The notes under the pieces: model-generated
Seen by the model: the letters and a program-made list of their open reading frames with translations, nothing else
What the model was told of the DNA's origin: nothing
The model's database searches: none
Source of the DNA: Armatimonadota bacterium
GTDB taxonomy: Bacteria > Armatimonadota > Fimbriimonadia > Fimbriimonadales > Fimbriimonadaceae
DNA: 64,000 nucleotides
Direction of reading: 5' to 3'
NCBI GenBank assembly: GCA_037138755.1
Contig: JBAXHT010000001.1
Span: 1,521,805 to 1,585,804, forward strand
Part shown: positions 18,020 to 26,140 of the stretch, piece by piece
Numbering within the stretch: the stretch's first letter is position 1
How the letters are laid out: the number at the start of each line of letters is the position of its first letter
Program-made: the position numbers and the translations under genes

Positions 18020-18766
18020 CTAGCGTTTCAAAATCTCGAAGAGCTTTGCCGTCATGTCATCCTGGGTGTGGATTGACTTCTGACTCATCTCAAAATGGCG
18101 GGTGATCTTGATGAGATCAACCATTGTGGCGACCGCATCAACGTTGCTCCCTTCGAGACTGGCAATAGCAATGTCTGGCTCATCGACTCGGGTCGGAGTA
18201 GGGGCAGACCAGAGGTTGTTGCCTTCCTTACTGAAGGTTCCGGTATAGACTCCCAACTTGGCGATTTGGTTGGTACCTTGCATGACCTCTCCAGTGGGCG
18301 AAATGTGAACAAGCCCTTCGGTTCCAAGCCGAATCGGCTGGCCGCGATCATCTAAAACCTGAAAACCGCGCTGGGTCACCAGGAACCTTTCCGGACTGAC
18401 CTTGAGAGCACCGTCACGGGTGTACTGCGTTTTTCCGTCGGCTTGAATCGCGAGCATTTCTTTCGGATTCTGCAAAGCGATATCGAGGGGGTTGCCGGTC
18501 GAGCGAACAGGGCCTAGCTTCATGTCAGTGCTTTCGACCACGGCATCGGGCCCGTTCCCAACGCTTCCCAGGAACTTGCCCGAGCCACCATGGGCATACA
18601 TGTTCTTCACCAACACATCCGCAAACGCGATGGTATCGGTCTTGTAACCGTCCGTTGATGCATTGGCCAGATTGTTCGAGATCACGTCCATCCACTGGGT
18701 CGTGGTCTGCATCGCTTTCGCGCTCGAATAAATTCCTCGGTTCATCCCGATATTGAGCATCGGCAC
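18020..18766 (-). CDS. flgF: Flagellar proximal-rod/hook-basal-body protein FlgF
   Basis: A 248-residue rod protein starting MPMLNIGMNRGIYSSAKAM, with VISNNLANASTDGYKTDT near residue 30 and a C-terminal LEGSNVDAVATMVDLIKI. It resembles FlgG but is distinct from it, and lies first in the operon, as flgF commonly does. The 115 nt upstream, after the scoB terminator, must contain the operon promoter; no convincing consensus was identified there. Confidence 0.9.
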   Translation of the reverse strand: MPMLNIGMNRGIYSSAKAMQTTTQWMDVISNNLANASTDGYKTDTIAFADVLVKNMYAHGGSGKFLGSVGNGPDAVVESTDMKLGPVRSTGNPLDIALQNPKEMLAIQADGKTQYTRDGALKVSPERFLVTQRGFQVLDDRGQPIRLGTEGLVHISPTGEVMQGTNQIAKLGVYTGTFSKEGNNLWSAPTPTRVDEPDIAIASLEGSNVDAVATMVDLIKITRHFEMSQKSIHTQDDMTAKLFEILKR

Positions 18767-18830
18767 GTATTCCTAACAGGTTAGGGTCAGAACTTTGCAA
18801 TCTACTTTAGGTTTTGGAATCTGGAGCAAT

Positions 18831-18856
18831 AAAAAAGCACCGCAGAGATGCGGTGC
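18831..18856 (-). terminator. Rho-independent terminator of the scoB transcript
   Basis: An 8-bp perfect stem (18837-18844 with 18849-18856) with a GAGA loop is followed on the minus strand by T6 (18836-18831). It separates the CoA-transferase unit from the flagellar operon. Confidence 0.88.
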
Positions 18857-18881
18857 GATTCTCAAAGCAGCTCTTCGCGAT

Positions 18882-19544
18882 CTAGCTCAAAGCCATCTCT
18901 CGCAGCCCACTCGATACTTCAAACTTCGCCGCCGTCTTCGCCTGCACCTCGTCCAGCGAAACGCCCGGCGCGAGCTCCAGCAGGGTCATTGAAGTCCCTC
19001 GCTCAACCGAGAACACTGCCAAGTCGGTAATCACCAAATCAACGCAAGCTCTGCCTGTCAGGGGCAATGTACAAGCCGGAAGCACTTTTGAGTCTCCTGC
19101 TTTGTTGGTGTGTTCCATCACCACGACGACGCGCTTGACGCCTGCGACCAAATCCATGGCGCCACCCATCCCCTTGACCATCTTGCCAGGAATCATCCAG
19201 TTGGCAAGGTCGCCGGTCTCGGAGACTTCCATTGCTCCCAGAATGGACAAGTCGATATGCCCACCGCGAATCATCGCAAAGGAATCAGCCGAAGAGAAGT
19301 AAGACGATCCAGGAATTTCGGTCACCGTCTGCTTGCCTGCGTTGATCAAGTCTGGGTCTTCTTCGCCTTCAAACGGAAACGGCCCGAGCCCCAGCATCCC
19401 GTTTTCGGATTGCAACGCGACTTCCATTCCGTCCGGAATGTAGTTCGCGACCAAGGTCGGAATCCCGATTCCAAGGTTTACATAGAATCCATCGCGAAGC
19501 TCTTGCGCTGCTCGCTGTGCCAACTGATCTCGATTAAGCGCCAT
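18882..19544 (-). CDS. scoB: 3-oxoacid CoA-transferase subunit B
   Basis: A 220-residue beta subunit with the catalytic motif SENGMLG, where Glu47 would form the CoA thioester. GIGIPT at 25-30 and [14 protein letters not shown] are family blocks. With subunit A it moves CoA between succinate (or acetate) and a 3-oxoacid in ketone-body or acetoacetate catabolism. Unusually it is separated from its partner gene (20838-21539) by two genes. It overlaps the preceding gene by 11 nt. Confidence 0.92.
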   Translation of the reverse strand: MALNRDQLAQRAAQELRDGFYVNLGIGIPTLVANYIPDGMEVALQSENGMLGLGPFPFEGEEDPDLINAGKQTVTEIPGSSYFSSADSFAMIRGGHIDLSILGAMEVSETGDLANWMIPGKMVKGMGGAMDLVAGVKRVVVVMEHTNKAGDSKVLPACTLPLTGRACVDLVITDLAVFSVERGTSMTLLELAPGVSLDEVQAKTAAKFEVSSGLREMALS

Positions 19545-20235
19545 TTTCCCTCAGCCTAGACGGATAGATCGTCCGATGCGAGAAGCTTACCGAAAGCGCC
19601 ATCCCCTGAAGCTTCATTTTCAAGGCTCCCTCGGCTGATCGATAACGCCCACTCATTCGCTCGACGACGAACCGATAGGGCTTCACTACAGTAAGATTTT
19701 CAGACTCGGCGAGATCGGCTTGGATCACAGCAGTGTCACGATCAAAACTCTCTAGGCGGTAGGTGATCTTTACCTCGCCAATCGCTGGATTTGGATTGAA
19801 GCTCGATTGCCAAATGTCGCCGATTCCAACTTCGCCCTTCGGCAGGAGTAAGTCGACAGTGGAACTTCCGAGCCCGGACATCCCCGCGAGCGTGAGCGCT
19901 TTTCCTGTCATATCGCACTCCTTCTCATACTTCAGCCCCTTCATCTCCTCGAAGGTCGTAGAAGCAGCGGCAAGTGCGCCGGATGCCATCACCGAGACCC
20001 CGGGGACATACATTGAGGTCTTGACTGCCTGGTCGGTGACGGAGATCACTCGTTCTGCGAAGTGCATTGTGGCAGCAACGGAGCCGTTCTCTCCAGCATC
20101 GATTGCGATCTTGACTTGATGCTCAAATCGCTGCTGTGGAAGCACGTTCCAACGCAGAGTAATCTTTTCATCCGCCGCAAAAGCTGCTGATGAGAGCACA
20201 AGTAGGGCACCAACTATACGAGCGCGAAGGTTCAT
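19534..20235 (-). CDS. Secreted protein of unknown function
   Basis: The start [20 protein letters not shown] at 20235 is chosen for its signal peptide; the frame opens to 20259 but that would cross the divergent gene start. The mature 213 residues are beta-rich ([36 protein letters not shown]), suggesting a beta-barrel or lipocalin-like fold similar to DUF6263-type proteins. No catalytic motif is seen. It overlaps scoB by 11 nt and is probably co-transcribed with it. Confidence 0.65.
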   Translation of the reverse strand: MNLRARIVGALLVLSSAAFAADEKITLRWNVLPQQRFEHQVKIAIDAGENGSVAATMHFAERVISVTDQAVKTSMYVPGVSVMASGALAAASTTFEEMKGLKYEKECDMTGKALTLAGMSGLGSSTVDLLLPKGEVGIGDIWQSSFNPNPAIGEVKITYRLESFDRDTAVIQADLAESENLTVVKPYRFVVERMSGRYRSAEGALKMKLQGMALSVSFSHRTIYPSRLRENGA

Positions 20236-20242
20236 CCTGAAT

Positions 20243-20857
20243 ATGATAGCAACTGCCACTCTCGCCCTTGGCTTCCTTCATTCACAACCTCAATCCAAAT
20301 TGCGAGATTCGTTTCATTCCTATCCACCAAAGACCCTGTTTCTTCGCGCATTCAAGCAAGAAAAGGAACTCGAAGTCTGGGCAGGAACTCGCAAGCTGCG
20401 TCTGATCAAAACCTTTCCGATCCTCGCGGCGAGCGGTGTTTTGGGCCCCAAACTTCAGCGCGGTGACCGACAGGTGCCCGAGGGCTGGTACCACATCGAC
20501 CGCTTCAATCCGAAGAGCCGATTCCACCTGTCTCTGGGTCTGAACTATCCGAATGAGGCTGACCAGATCCGGTCCGCGGGCCGTGATCCTGGCTCTGACA
20601 TCTTTATCCACGGAAGCAACGTCAGCATTGGATGCTTAGCAATGGGAAATCCTGCGATTGAGGAGATTTATGGGGTTGCTCGCGACATGAAAACTCGTAT
20701 CCAAGTTGTGATCCTTCCGAGCCGACGGATTGACCCAAAGACCGAACTAGACAATCAACTCAAGGGGATCAACGACACATTCGAAACCAAGCACTTTGTT
20801 CCAAAAGTGAGAATCAATCGCTTCGGTGCCTACGAAATCACGCCTTTGGACGAGTAG
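20243..20857 (+). CDS. L,D-transpeptidase (YkuD/YafK type), exported
   Basis: A 204-residue protein with a short hydrophobic N-terminus ([11 protein letters not shown]) and the YkuD catalytic block [13 protein letters not shown], with His123 and Cys131. The segment [10 protein letters not shown] and [13 protein letters not shown] is typical of the YafK subgroup. It would cut or form meso-DAP crosslinks, or attach/remove lipoprotein in the periplasm. It is convergent with scoA, overlapping its end by 20 nt, and its ATG lies 7 bp from the divergent start at 20235. Confidence 0.88.
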   Translation: MIATATLALGFLHSQPQSKLRDSFHSYPPKTLFLRAFKQEKELEVWAGTRKLRLIKTFPILAASGVLGPKLQRGDRQVPEGWYHIDRFNPKSRFHLSLGLNYPNEADQIRSAGRDPGSDIFIHGSNVSIGCLAMGNPAIEEIYGVARDMKTRIQVVILPSRRIDPKTELDNQLKGINDTFETKHFVPKVRINRFGAYEITPLDE

Positions 20858-21539
20858 TTCGCCGCTCGATGCGTTTTTCAAAACTCTCGCCAACAACAAT
20901 CCGGTTCACATAGATTGAAGGCGTGTGAATCTGGTCTGCATCCAGTTCGCCCACTTCAACCAGTTCCTCAACTTCTGCAATGCAGACGCGACCAGCCGTC
21001 GCCATCATCGGGTTAAAGTTCCGGGCCGTCTTTCTGTAGATCAGATTCCCCGAGCGGTCGGCTTTCCAGGCTTTGACGATCGACAGATCAGCCACCAGCC
21101 CTGTCTCCATCACGAAATCTTCGCCGCCAAACTGGCGCATCTCTTTCCCTTCGGCGACCAGAGTTCCGAAGCCGGTCTTGGTGTAAAAAGCGGGAATACC
21201 GGCGCCGCCCGCACGGATTCTCTCCGCAAGCGTTCCTTGAGGATTGAACTCAAGCTCCAACTCGCCCGAGAGGTACTGCCGCTCAAACTCCGCGTTTTCT
21301 CCCACGTAGCTACTGACCATCTTCTTGATCTGCTTGGTTTGCAGCAGAAGACCAAGACCAAAATCGTCCACACCGCAGTTGTTGCTGATCACGGTGATAT
21401 CCTTCACGCCCGAATCTCGCAGGGCAACGATCAGGTGCTCCGCAATCCCGCAGAGCCCAAAGCCCCCGGACATCACGGTCATCCCGTCAAAAACCAACCC
21501 CTCAAGAGCTTCCTCGGCACTGGGAAAAACCTTGTTCAT
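20838..21539 (-). CDS. scoA: 3-oxoacid CoA-transferase subunit A
   Basis: A 233-residue alpha subunit with [13 protein letters not shown] (about 25-38) and [15 protein letters not shown], the glycine-rich CoA-binding region of family I CoA-transferases. It pairs with the beta subunit at 18882-19544. The two genes are normally adjacent; here a convergent L,D-transpeptidase gene and another minus-strand gene lie between. Confidence 0.92.
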   Translation of the reverse strand: MNKVFPSAEEALEGLVFDGMTVMSGGFGLCGIAEHLIVALRDSGVKDITVISNNCGVDDFGLGLLLQTKQIKKMVSSYVGENAEFERQYLSGELELEFNPQGTLAERIRAGGAGIPAFYTKTGFGTLVAEGKEMRQFGGEDFVMETGLVADLSIVKAWKADRSGNLIYRKTARNFNPMMATAGRVCIAEVEELVEVGELDADQIHTPSIYVNRIVVGESFEKRIERRTTRPKA

Positions 21540-21563
21540 CGTGCCTCAGAGTGTACGCCATAT

Positions 21564-21618
21564 GGAGTGCGGCAACTCGTTGCCGCTTTACGTTGCGAAG
21601 GGCTCTGCCCGAGCTAAA
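21564..21618 (+). repeat. REP unit, left copy
   Basis: This 55-bp unit contains an 8-bp stem (21569-21576 with 21579-21586) and a second short GGGC/GCCC hairpin (21600-21610). It aligns without gaps to the right copy in inverted orientation, with identical last 19 bp. It ends 11 nt before the transposase start. Confidence 0.82.
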
Positions 21619-21629
21619 CTTGCTACCAG

Positions 21630-22160
21630 ATGAAAAGCTGGCCTCATGCCCCAGCCCGAGCCTGGATTGGACACGGCTCCTACATGATCACGGGCGGAAC
21701 TTACCAGCGCAAGCGGCTATTCGATACCTCCGCAAAACTCGAGTTACTGCAGGATATCGCGTTCGAAACCTGCCTCAACTACCAGTTCGAACTCCAGGCG
21801 TGGGCCTTTCTATCGAATCACTACCATCTGGTCGGCCACTACACGGGCCAAAGCCATAGCTTCAAGCAAATGATGAAAGCTATTCACGGAAAATCGAGCA
21901 TCGAACTGAATCGACTGGACCGCGAGCCTGGTCGAAAGGTCTGGTACCAGTATTGGGACTCGCACGTCACCTTCGAACGATCCTACTTGGCAAGAATCGC
22001 ATACGTTCATCGCAACCCGGTCAAGCACGGTCTGGTCTCGGTGCCTCAGGATTATGAGTTCTGCAGTGCCGCTTGGTTCGAGCGAACCGCTGAGCGACCC
22101 TGGTACGAGACGATCATGAGTTTTGACACGAGCGAAGTGAACGTCTTCGACGACTTTTAG
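21630..22160 (+). CDS. REP-associated tyrosine transposase (RAYT, Y1_Tnp/IS200-like)
   Basis: The 176-residue protein carries the HUH motif as HYH (H64, H66 in SNHYHLVG) and the catalytic tyrosine Y125 in YVHRNPVKHGL, the typical RAYT block. The N-terminal YMITGGTYQRKRLF and the segment WYQYWDSHVTFERSYL also fit. Such enzymes nick single-stranded REP hairpins and are thought to spread REP sequences. It is flanked by inverted REP units; its stop codon lies inside the right unit. It appears intact. Often single-copy and domesticated in hosts. Confidence 0.92.
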   Translation: MKSWPHAPARAWIGHGSYMITGGTYQRKRLFDTSAKLELLQDIAFETCLNYQFELQAWAFLSNHYHLVGHYTGQSHSFKQMMKAIHGKSSIELNRLDREPGRKVWYQYWDSHVTFERSYLARIAYVHRNPVKHGLVSVPQDYEFCSAAWFERTAERPWYETIMSFDTSEVNVFDDF

Positions 22161-22210
22161 CTCGGGCAGAGCCCGTCGCTATCGAAAGCGGAAATGAATT
22201 TCCGCACTCC
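22156..22210 (-). repeat. REP unit, right copy
   Basis: An inverted copy of the 21564-21618 unit. Its 8-bp stem pairs at all positions although it differs in four bases from the left copy, two base pairs having changed on both sides. It overlaps the end of the transposase gene by 5 nt. Confidence 0.82.
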
Positions 22211-22503
22211 GAAAAGAAGGAGCCAACCTCGGGGGAGAAGCGGCTCCTAATAGCATTGCAGTTTGTGGATAAGGTCTCCTTGCGGAGAACCATGCAATCA
22301 GACGCAACCGCATTGCCCGGGTTCCCTTTTGCTAAGCTCAAGGGGACTTTCGACCCTCACTGTTTGAGCGGGAAACTTCCAGGAAGCATCGGCAGACACA
22401 TGTTCACAAAACCTTAACCTTAAACCCCTAGACCTGAAGCGAAGTGTGAGGTTTAATATGAGGGTCGTAGGGCAAAGTGGCTCTGCGCATGGTTGGAATA
22501 CTC
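22211..22503 (+). ncRNA. Structured leader region upstream of the PEP-CTERM gene
   Basis: About 290 nt without a gene. It holds a hairpin 22218-22224/22242-22248; a nested element ATTGCA/TGCAAT (22255-22260, 22293-22298) around a TCTCC/GGAGA stem (22275-22279, 22284-22288) with a TTGC loop; CCCTT/AAGGG (22324-22328, 22340-22344); and a long-range 9-bp pair 22351-22359/22459-22467 enclosing a 7-bp pair 22420-22426/22450-22456. This suggests a folded 5' leader, perhaps regulatory. It does not match a riboswitch class I can recall. Confidence 0.4.
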
Positions 22504-23475
22504 ATGAAAAAACTTCTATTCATTTCTGCCCTGGGAATCTCCGCGGCATCCTCATTTGGGCAATTCACGTTGACAAGTTTCGATAACGGACTTGGCTACA
22601 ATCAGAACTTTGACTCAGTTCTTCCCTCCGGAACAACTACTGCTCCAGCAATTTCAGCCCTGCCAAATGCTACCAGTGGTCTACTGAACGGCACGACGTC
22701 TGTTACCGCTGTCTCAGGTTCGGTTGCCACGGCGTTCGCTTTCCCAAACAATGAGTGGACGTATTCGTGGGGTAACCCGACAAACTCAGCTAACAACCAA
22801 ATGGCTTCGATAAACGGTGGCACATTGGTCGGCAGCACTTACACAGGCACAACTAATAGCACTGGTGGATTCAAGAACTACGGGATCAGCGGAGATGCAG
22901 ATCGTTCGCTGGGAACTCTTGCTTCTGGAACTTCGGTTACCGGAGTAACCAATCTCTCGATGAATATGGGGCTGTCGCTTCTTAACGGAACGACCACCTC
23001 AACTGGCACTGTAGCTCTGGACTACACCCTGAAGACATGGCGTTTTGGTGCGGCTAACCAGGCTGATGGATACACTCTCAGTTACGCTCTCTTCAAGGGC
23101 GGTAGCGGATACTCTGCTTCCTCGCTTTCTAACGATGCCAACTGGAAAATGGGTGCTACATACTACCAATCGAATGGTGGAGCAGACACTTTTGCAAACA
23201 CTCCCCCGAGCGCAACCCAAGCTGGCGCCGATGCTGGTGTCAATGGGAACCTTGCCGCGAATCAACGGGCTATCAAAGCCAGGTTCGAACTTTCGCGTAA
23301 CGGAGATTTGTATGAGCCTGGTGATTTGCTGGTTATCCGATTCAGCGACCTCAACAATCCTGGAAACGATCAGGGTATTTCGATTGACAACCTTCAAGTA
23401 GTTCCAGAACCAGCTTCGATGGCAGTCCTCGGACTTGGAATCTTCGGTCTCGCTCGACGACGACGCAACAAGTAA
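22504..23475 (+). CDS. PEP-CTERM sorting-domain protein
   Basis: The start at 22504 (MKKLLFISALGISAASSFGQ) is chosen over the frame opening at 22477 because it gives a clean signal peptide. The mature part is Gly/Asn/Thr/Ser-rich and beta-like. The C-terminus is a textbook PEP-CTERM signal: VPEPASMAVLGLGIFGLARR plus basic residues. Exosortase recognises this and transfers the protein to the cell surface or matrix. No exosortase gene is in the window. A long structured leader precedes it. The function of the mature part is unknown. Confidence 0.9.
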   Translation: MKKLLFISALGISAASSFGQFTLTSFDNGLGYNQNFDSVLPSGTTTAPAISALPNATSGLLNGTTSVTAVSGSVATAFAFPNNEWTYSWGNPTNSANNQMASINGGTLVGSTYTGTTNSTGGFKNYGISGDADRSLGTLASGTSVTGVTNLSMNMGLSLLNGTTTSTGTVALDYTLKTWRFGAANQADGYTLSYALFKGGSGYSASSLSNDANWKMGATYYQSNGGADTFANTPPSATQAGADAGVNGNLAANQRAIKARFELSRNGDLYEPGDLLVIRFSDLNNPGNDQGISIDNLQVVPEPASMAVLGLGIFGLARRRRNK

Positions 23476-23499
23476 GTCGAAACGGAATATCCAACCATA

Positions 23500-23526
23500 A
23501 ACACCCCGAACATAGCTCGGGGTGTT
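23500..23526 (+). terminator. Hairpin after the PEP-CTERM gene
   Basis: A 10-bp perfect stem (23500-23509 with 23517-23526) with a 7-nt loop lies 24 nt after the stop. Only TTCTGCTGTTT follows, so the T-tract is weak. Confidence 0.7.
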
Positions 23527-23569
23527 CTGCTGTTTGAGAGACTGACCAATCGAAGACCAAAGCCGAAGA

Positions 23570-23591
23570 CTCAAGGCTCGGGCGCCTTGAG
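23570..23591. repeat. Short palindrome between the PEP-CTERM gene and purA
   Basis: CTCAAGG (23570-23576) pairs with CCTTGAG (23585-23591). It lies between convergent genes and could act as a weak terminator for purA. Similar AGGCTC-rich palindromes occur near 40694 and 60400. Confidence 0.45.
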
Positions 23592-23605
23592 CCTCCGAAA
23601 GCCCC

Positions 23606-24895
23606 TCAGCCCCAGATCAAGTCTTCGCGAACGATGATTGTTTCCGCACGATCGGGGCCGATCGAGACAATCGCCACCGGTGTCTTGGTGTACTCCGCCA
23701 TGAAGTCAAGATATTCCCGAGCATTCTCTGGCAAGTCAGACATCTTACGGCAAGTTCTCAAATCTCCCGTCCAACCCGGAAGCTCCTTGTACACTGGCTT
23801 CACCCGCGCCAACACGTCAACATCACCCGGCAAGTAATTGATCTCTTCGCCATCTAGTTCGTAGCCAACGCAAACCTGAATCGTCTCGAACTCCGAAAGG
23901 ATATCCAGGCGAGTGACGACGAGCCCAGAAAGGGAATTCAAGCGGCACGCGTGCCGAAGCGCAACTAAGTCGAGCCAGCCGATCCGGCGACCCCGTCCGG
24001 TGGTGGTTCCGAACTCTTTTCCGATGGTCCGAATATGGTCGCCCAGTTCGTTATCCAGCTCCGTCGGGAATGGTCCCGAGCCCACACGGGTCGTGTACGT
24101 CTTGCAAACTCCAAGAACGGAGTCAATGTGCCTTGGCCCGATTCCGGTCCCAAGACAAGCTCCGCCAGCTACCGGGTGCGACGAGGTCACATAGGGATAA
24201 GTCCCCGAGTCGAGGTCCAGAAATGTGCCCTGGGCACCTTCGAGCAGAACTCGCTCTCCGGCTTCCACTGCCTCGGCGACCATTGGCTCAATATCTCGGA
24301 CGAACGGTCGGAGACGATCCGCATAAGCCGAGTACTCCGCAAGCACCTCTTCAAAAACCAGAGGAGCCTGGCCGAACCGAACGAGCATTTCGTTCTTCGC
24401 TTCCAGAACAGCCCTCAGACGAACTGAAAAACGAGCCGGATCGACAAACTCGCCCATCCGAATTCCGATGCGAGCAACCTTGTCCTGATACGCTGGACCA
24501 ATGCCCCGCGAGGTTGTGCCGATTTTATTCGACCCCCGAGCGGTCTCCTCCAGCGAATCGAGCATTCGGTGATAGGGGAAAACGACGTGGGCTGCCGACG
24601 AGATAATCAGCTCGCCGAGGTCCTTTTTCTGAAGAATTGTCCTGTCCCACTCTTCAAGCAGACCCTTGGGGCAGACAACCATGCCTGACCCGACGATCGC
24701 TCGGGTGCCTGGGTGCAAAATCCCGGCGGGAATAAGGTGGAATTTGTACTCCTGACCGTCGGCGATCACCGTATGCCCGGCGTTATTGCCTCCGGCATAT
24801 CTAACGACGAGGGAAGCTTGGCTTCCGAGTACATCAACGAGCTTTCCTTTAGCTTCGTCGCCCCACTGGGCACCGACAATTACAAGTGTTGGCAT
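23606..24895 (-). CDS. purA: Adenylosuccinate synthetase
   Basis: A 429-residue PurA of normal length. The N-terminal GTP-binding motif WGDEAKGKLVD and GGNNAGHTV are intact, as is GAQGTFLDLDSGTYPYVTSS. It joins aspartate to IMP using GTP in AMP synthesis. A strong AAGGAG precedes the ATG. It is a single-gene unit, divergent from a lipoprotein gene, with hairpin-forming sequence in its 130-nt leader. Confidence 0.97.
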   Translation of the reverse strand: MPTLVIVGAQWGDEAKGKLVDVLGSQASLVVRYAGGNNAGHTVIADGQEYKFHLIPAGILHPGTRAIVGSGMVVCPKGLLEEWDRTILQKKDLGELIISSAAHVVFPYHRMLDSLEETARGSNKIGTTSRGIGPAYQDKVARIGIRMGEFVDPARFSVRLRAVLEAKNEMLVRFGQAPLVFEEVLAEYSAYADRLRPFVRDIEPMVAEAVEAGERVLLEGAQGTFLDLDSGTYPYVTSSHPVAGGACLGTGIGPRHIDSVLGVCKTYTTRVGSGPFPTELDNELGDHIRTIGKEFGTTTGRGRRIGWLDLVALRHACRLNSLSGLVVTRLDILSEFETIQVCVGYELDGEEINYLPGDVDVLARVKPVYKELPGWTGDLRTCRKMSDLPENAREYLDFMAEYTKTPVAIVSIGPDRAETIIVREDLIWG

Positions 24896-24935
24896 GGTTC
24901 ACAAACTCCTTTGTACGTGACCTTCGTCATAGAAG

Positions 24936-24973
24936 AAGGCCAGCGCACCCTGCTGAGGATCCGCCGGCCTTTT
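24936..24973. promoter_or_regulatory. Inverted repeat in the purA upstream region
   Basis: AAGGCC (24936-24941) pairs with GGCCTT (24966-24971), followed by T on the plus strand. A second stem ACCGTTG/CAACGGT lies at about 24979-25002. Both would lie in the purA leader. They could be attenuator-like, but no purine riboswitch core is visible. Confidence 0.35.
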
Positions 24974-25006
24974 CAGAACCGTTGAGCCTTCTCCCAACGG
25001 TATAGA

Positions 25007-25021
25007 AGTATAGCTTATACT
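25007..25021. promoter_or_regulatory. Palindromic AGTATA-GCT-TATACT in the divergent promoter region
   Basis: This perfect 6-bp inverted repeat with a 3-nt spacer contains a -10-like TATACT on both strands and lies 7 bp before the lipoprotein ATG. It may be an operator or two overlapping -10 elements for the divergent pair. No good -35 was found. Confidence 0.3.
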
Positions 25022-25028
25022 GCTGAGA

Positions 25029-25958
25029 ATGCGTTTCTTAGTTGCCCTTCTTGGTATAGCCGCCCTAACCGGTTGCGCTCGTACTTCCTCGACGACTGTC
25101 GTCGATGCCAACGGAGATTGGCATCGGACAGTCAAGCTGACGATCTCCAAAGGGATGGGTGTAAACGATCCCGCAGCCGCCGCCGAAGAGTGGCCCACTC
25201 CATTCAAGCTCCCCACTGGAGCGGAGTGGAGCAAAACTGAATCCGTAAAGGAAGACGAAAAAACGATTACCCTTTCGCGGGATGTCAAGGCTGGTGACAC
25301 TCAGCTCACCGACATCGTGGGCCAAGATGAGAAGAGCAAAAAGACCACACTGAAGAACTTCGTGCAAGTTAAAGAGATCGAGCCAGGAGTGTTCGAGTAC
25401 TACGAAAAGATCGTCAATCCGAACCCCGACAAGACTCCAAATAGCGATATTGTCAAGTTCAAGGAGAGTCTTGGTAAAGCGCTTCCCGCTGGGGTTTCTC
25501 TCGATGACGAGGACGCCAATCTCGTTGCCAAGCAAATGGTCGTCAGCGTCTCCAGAATCATGTTTGGTCCGGACGACCACTTGTTTGGATCAATCATTAC
25601 CAACCCCGAAGGTGCCGGCCGACGCCTGAAAGTCGGCCTTGGGAAGGTTTTGGATACTGCATTTAAGACTCACCTGTCGGCAAAGCTCAACGACGGACAG
25701 CGGAAAGAAGTTATCGCCAAGCTAATGGCCGAAGTGGATGGCGAATCGATCAAGAACTCCAAAAAGTCGGACGCATCGCCGGATAAGGCTGGCGAAGGCT
25801 CGTTTGTGGGGATGTCGGTCAGCGTAAAATTCCCGGGTGAAATCATCTCCACCAACGGAGAAATTGACCCTTATACGGGTGAGGTGTTCTGGGACTTCCT
25901 CTCGGCGAGCGCCGAGATCGAGCCTCTCGAACTCCGCGTCAGGTTTCGAGTCAAGTAG
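25029..25958 (+). CDS. Lipoprotein of unknown function
   Basis: A 309-residue protein with a lipoprotein signal ending in LTGC (Cys16). The mature part is Lys/Glu/Asp-rich with strand-helix alternation (KTTLKNFVQVKEIEPGVFEYYE) and ends in a beta-rich segment (VSVKFPGEIISTNGEIDPYTG). That ending resembles the LppM-like beta-barrel domain found in several lipoproteins. No catalytic residue pattern is evident. It is divergent from purA. Confidence 0.7.
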   Translation: MRFLVALLGIAALTGCARTSSTTVVDANGDWHRTVKLTISKGMGVNDPAAAAEEWPTPFKLPTGAEWSKTESVKEDEKTITLSRDVKAGDTQLTDIVGQDEKSKKTTLKNFVQVKEIEPGVFEYYEKIVNPNPDKTPNSDIVKFKESLGKALPAGVSLDDEDANLVAKQMVVSVSRIMFGPDDHLFGSIITNPEGAGRRLKVGLGKVLDTAFKTHLSAKLNDGQRKEVIAKLMAEVDGESIKNSKKSDASPDKAGEGSFVGMSVSVKFPGEIISTNGEIDPYTGEVFWDFLSASAEIEPLELRVRFRVK

Positions 25959-26140
25959 AGCACCTGCTTGAAGTGTGACAACTTTTCACGGCTATAGATG
26001 CCAGTGTTTCATAGCGGAAGAACACTGTTGACCACCCGCGGGCCGAGCAGGGGTCGGGCTGATTCGAAGCGAAACCAAGTTTGCGCACTGCAGATGAACC
26101 AACGGAACCTTCTAGGCTTCCCGCCGTCCATAATTACGGT

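Larger units (their letters stand above)
21564..22210. mobile_element. REP-RAYT cassette
   Basis: A transposase gene of the RAYT family is enclosed by two inverted 55-bp palindromic units (21564-21618 and 22156-22210). The innermost 19 bp of the two units are identical. This is the architecture of a RAYT with its cognate REP sequences, as known from Escherichia and Pseudomonas. No target-site duplication was identified. Confidence 0.8.

Noticed and set aside
22255-22470. Cyclic-di-GMP (GEMM-I) riboswitch before the PEP-CTERM gene
   Set aside because: Only a GACGCAA-like string and a GGCAAA string resemble parts of the consensus, and the stems do not fit its architecture.
24896-25028. Purine riboswitch in the purA leader
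   Set aside because: The leader has stems but lacks the conserved purine-riboswitch junction and loop sequences.
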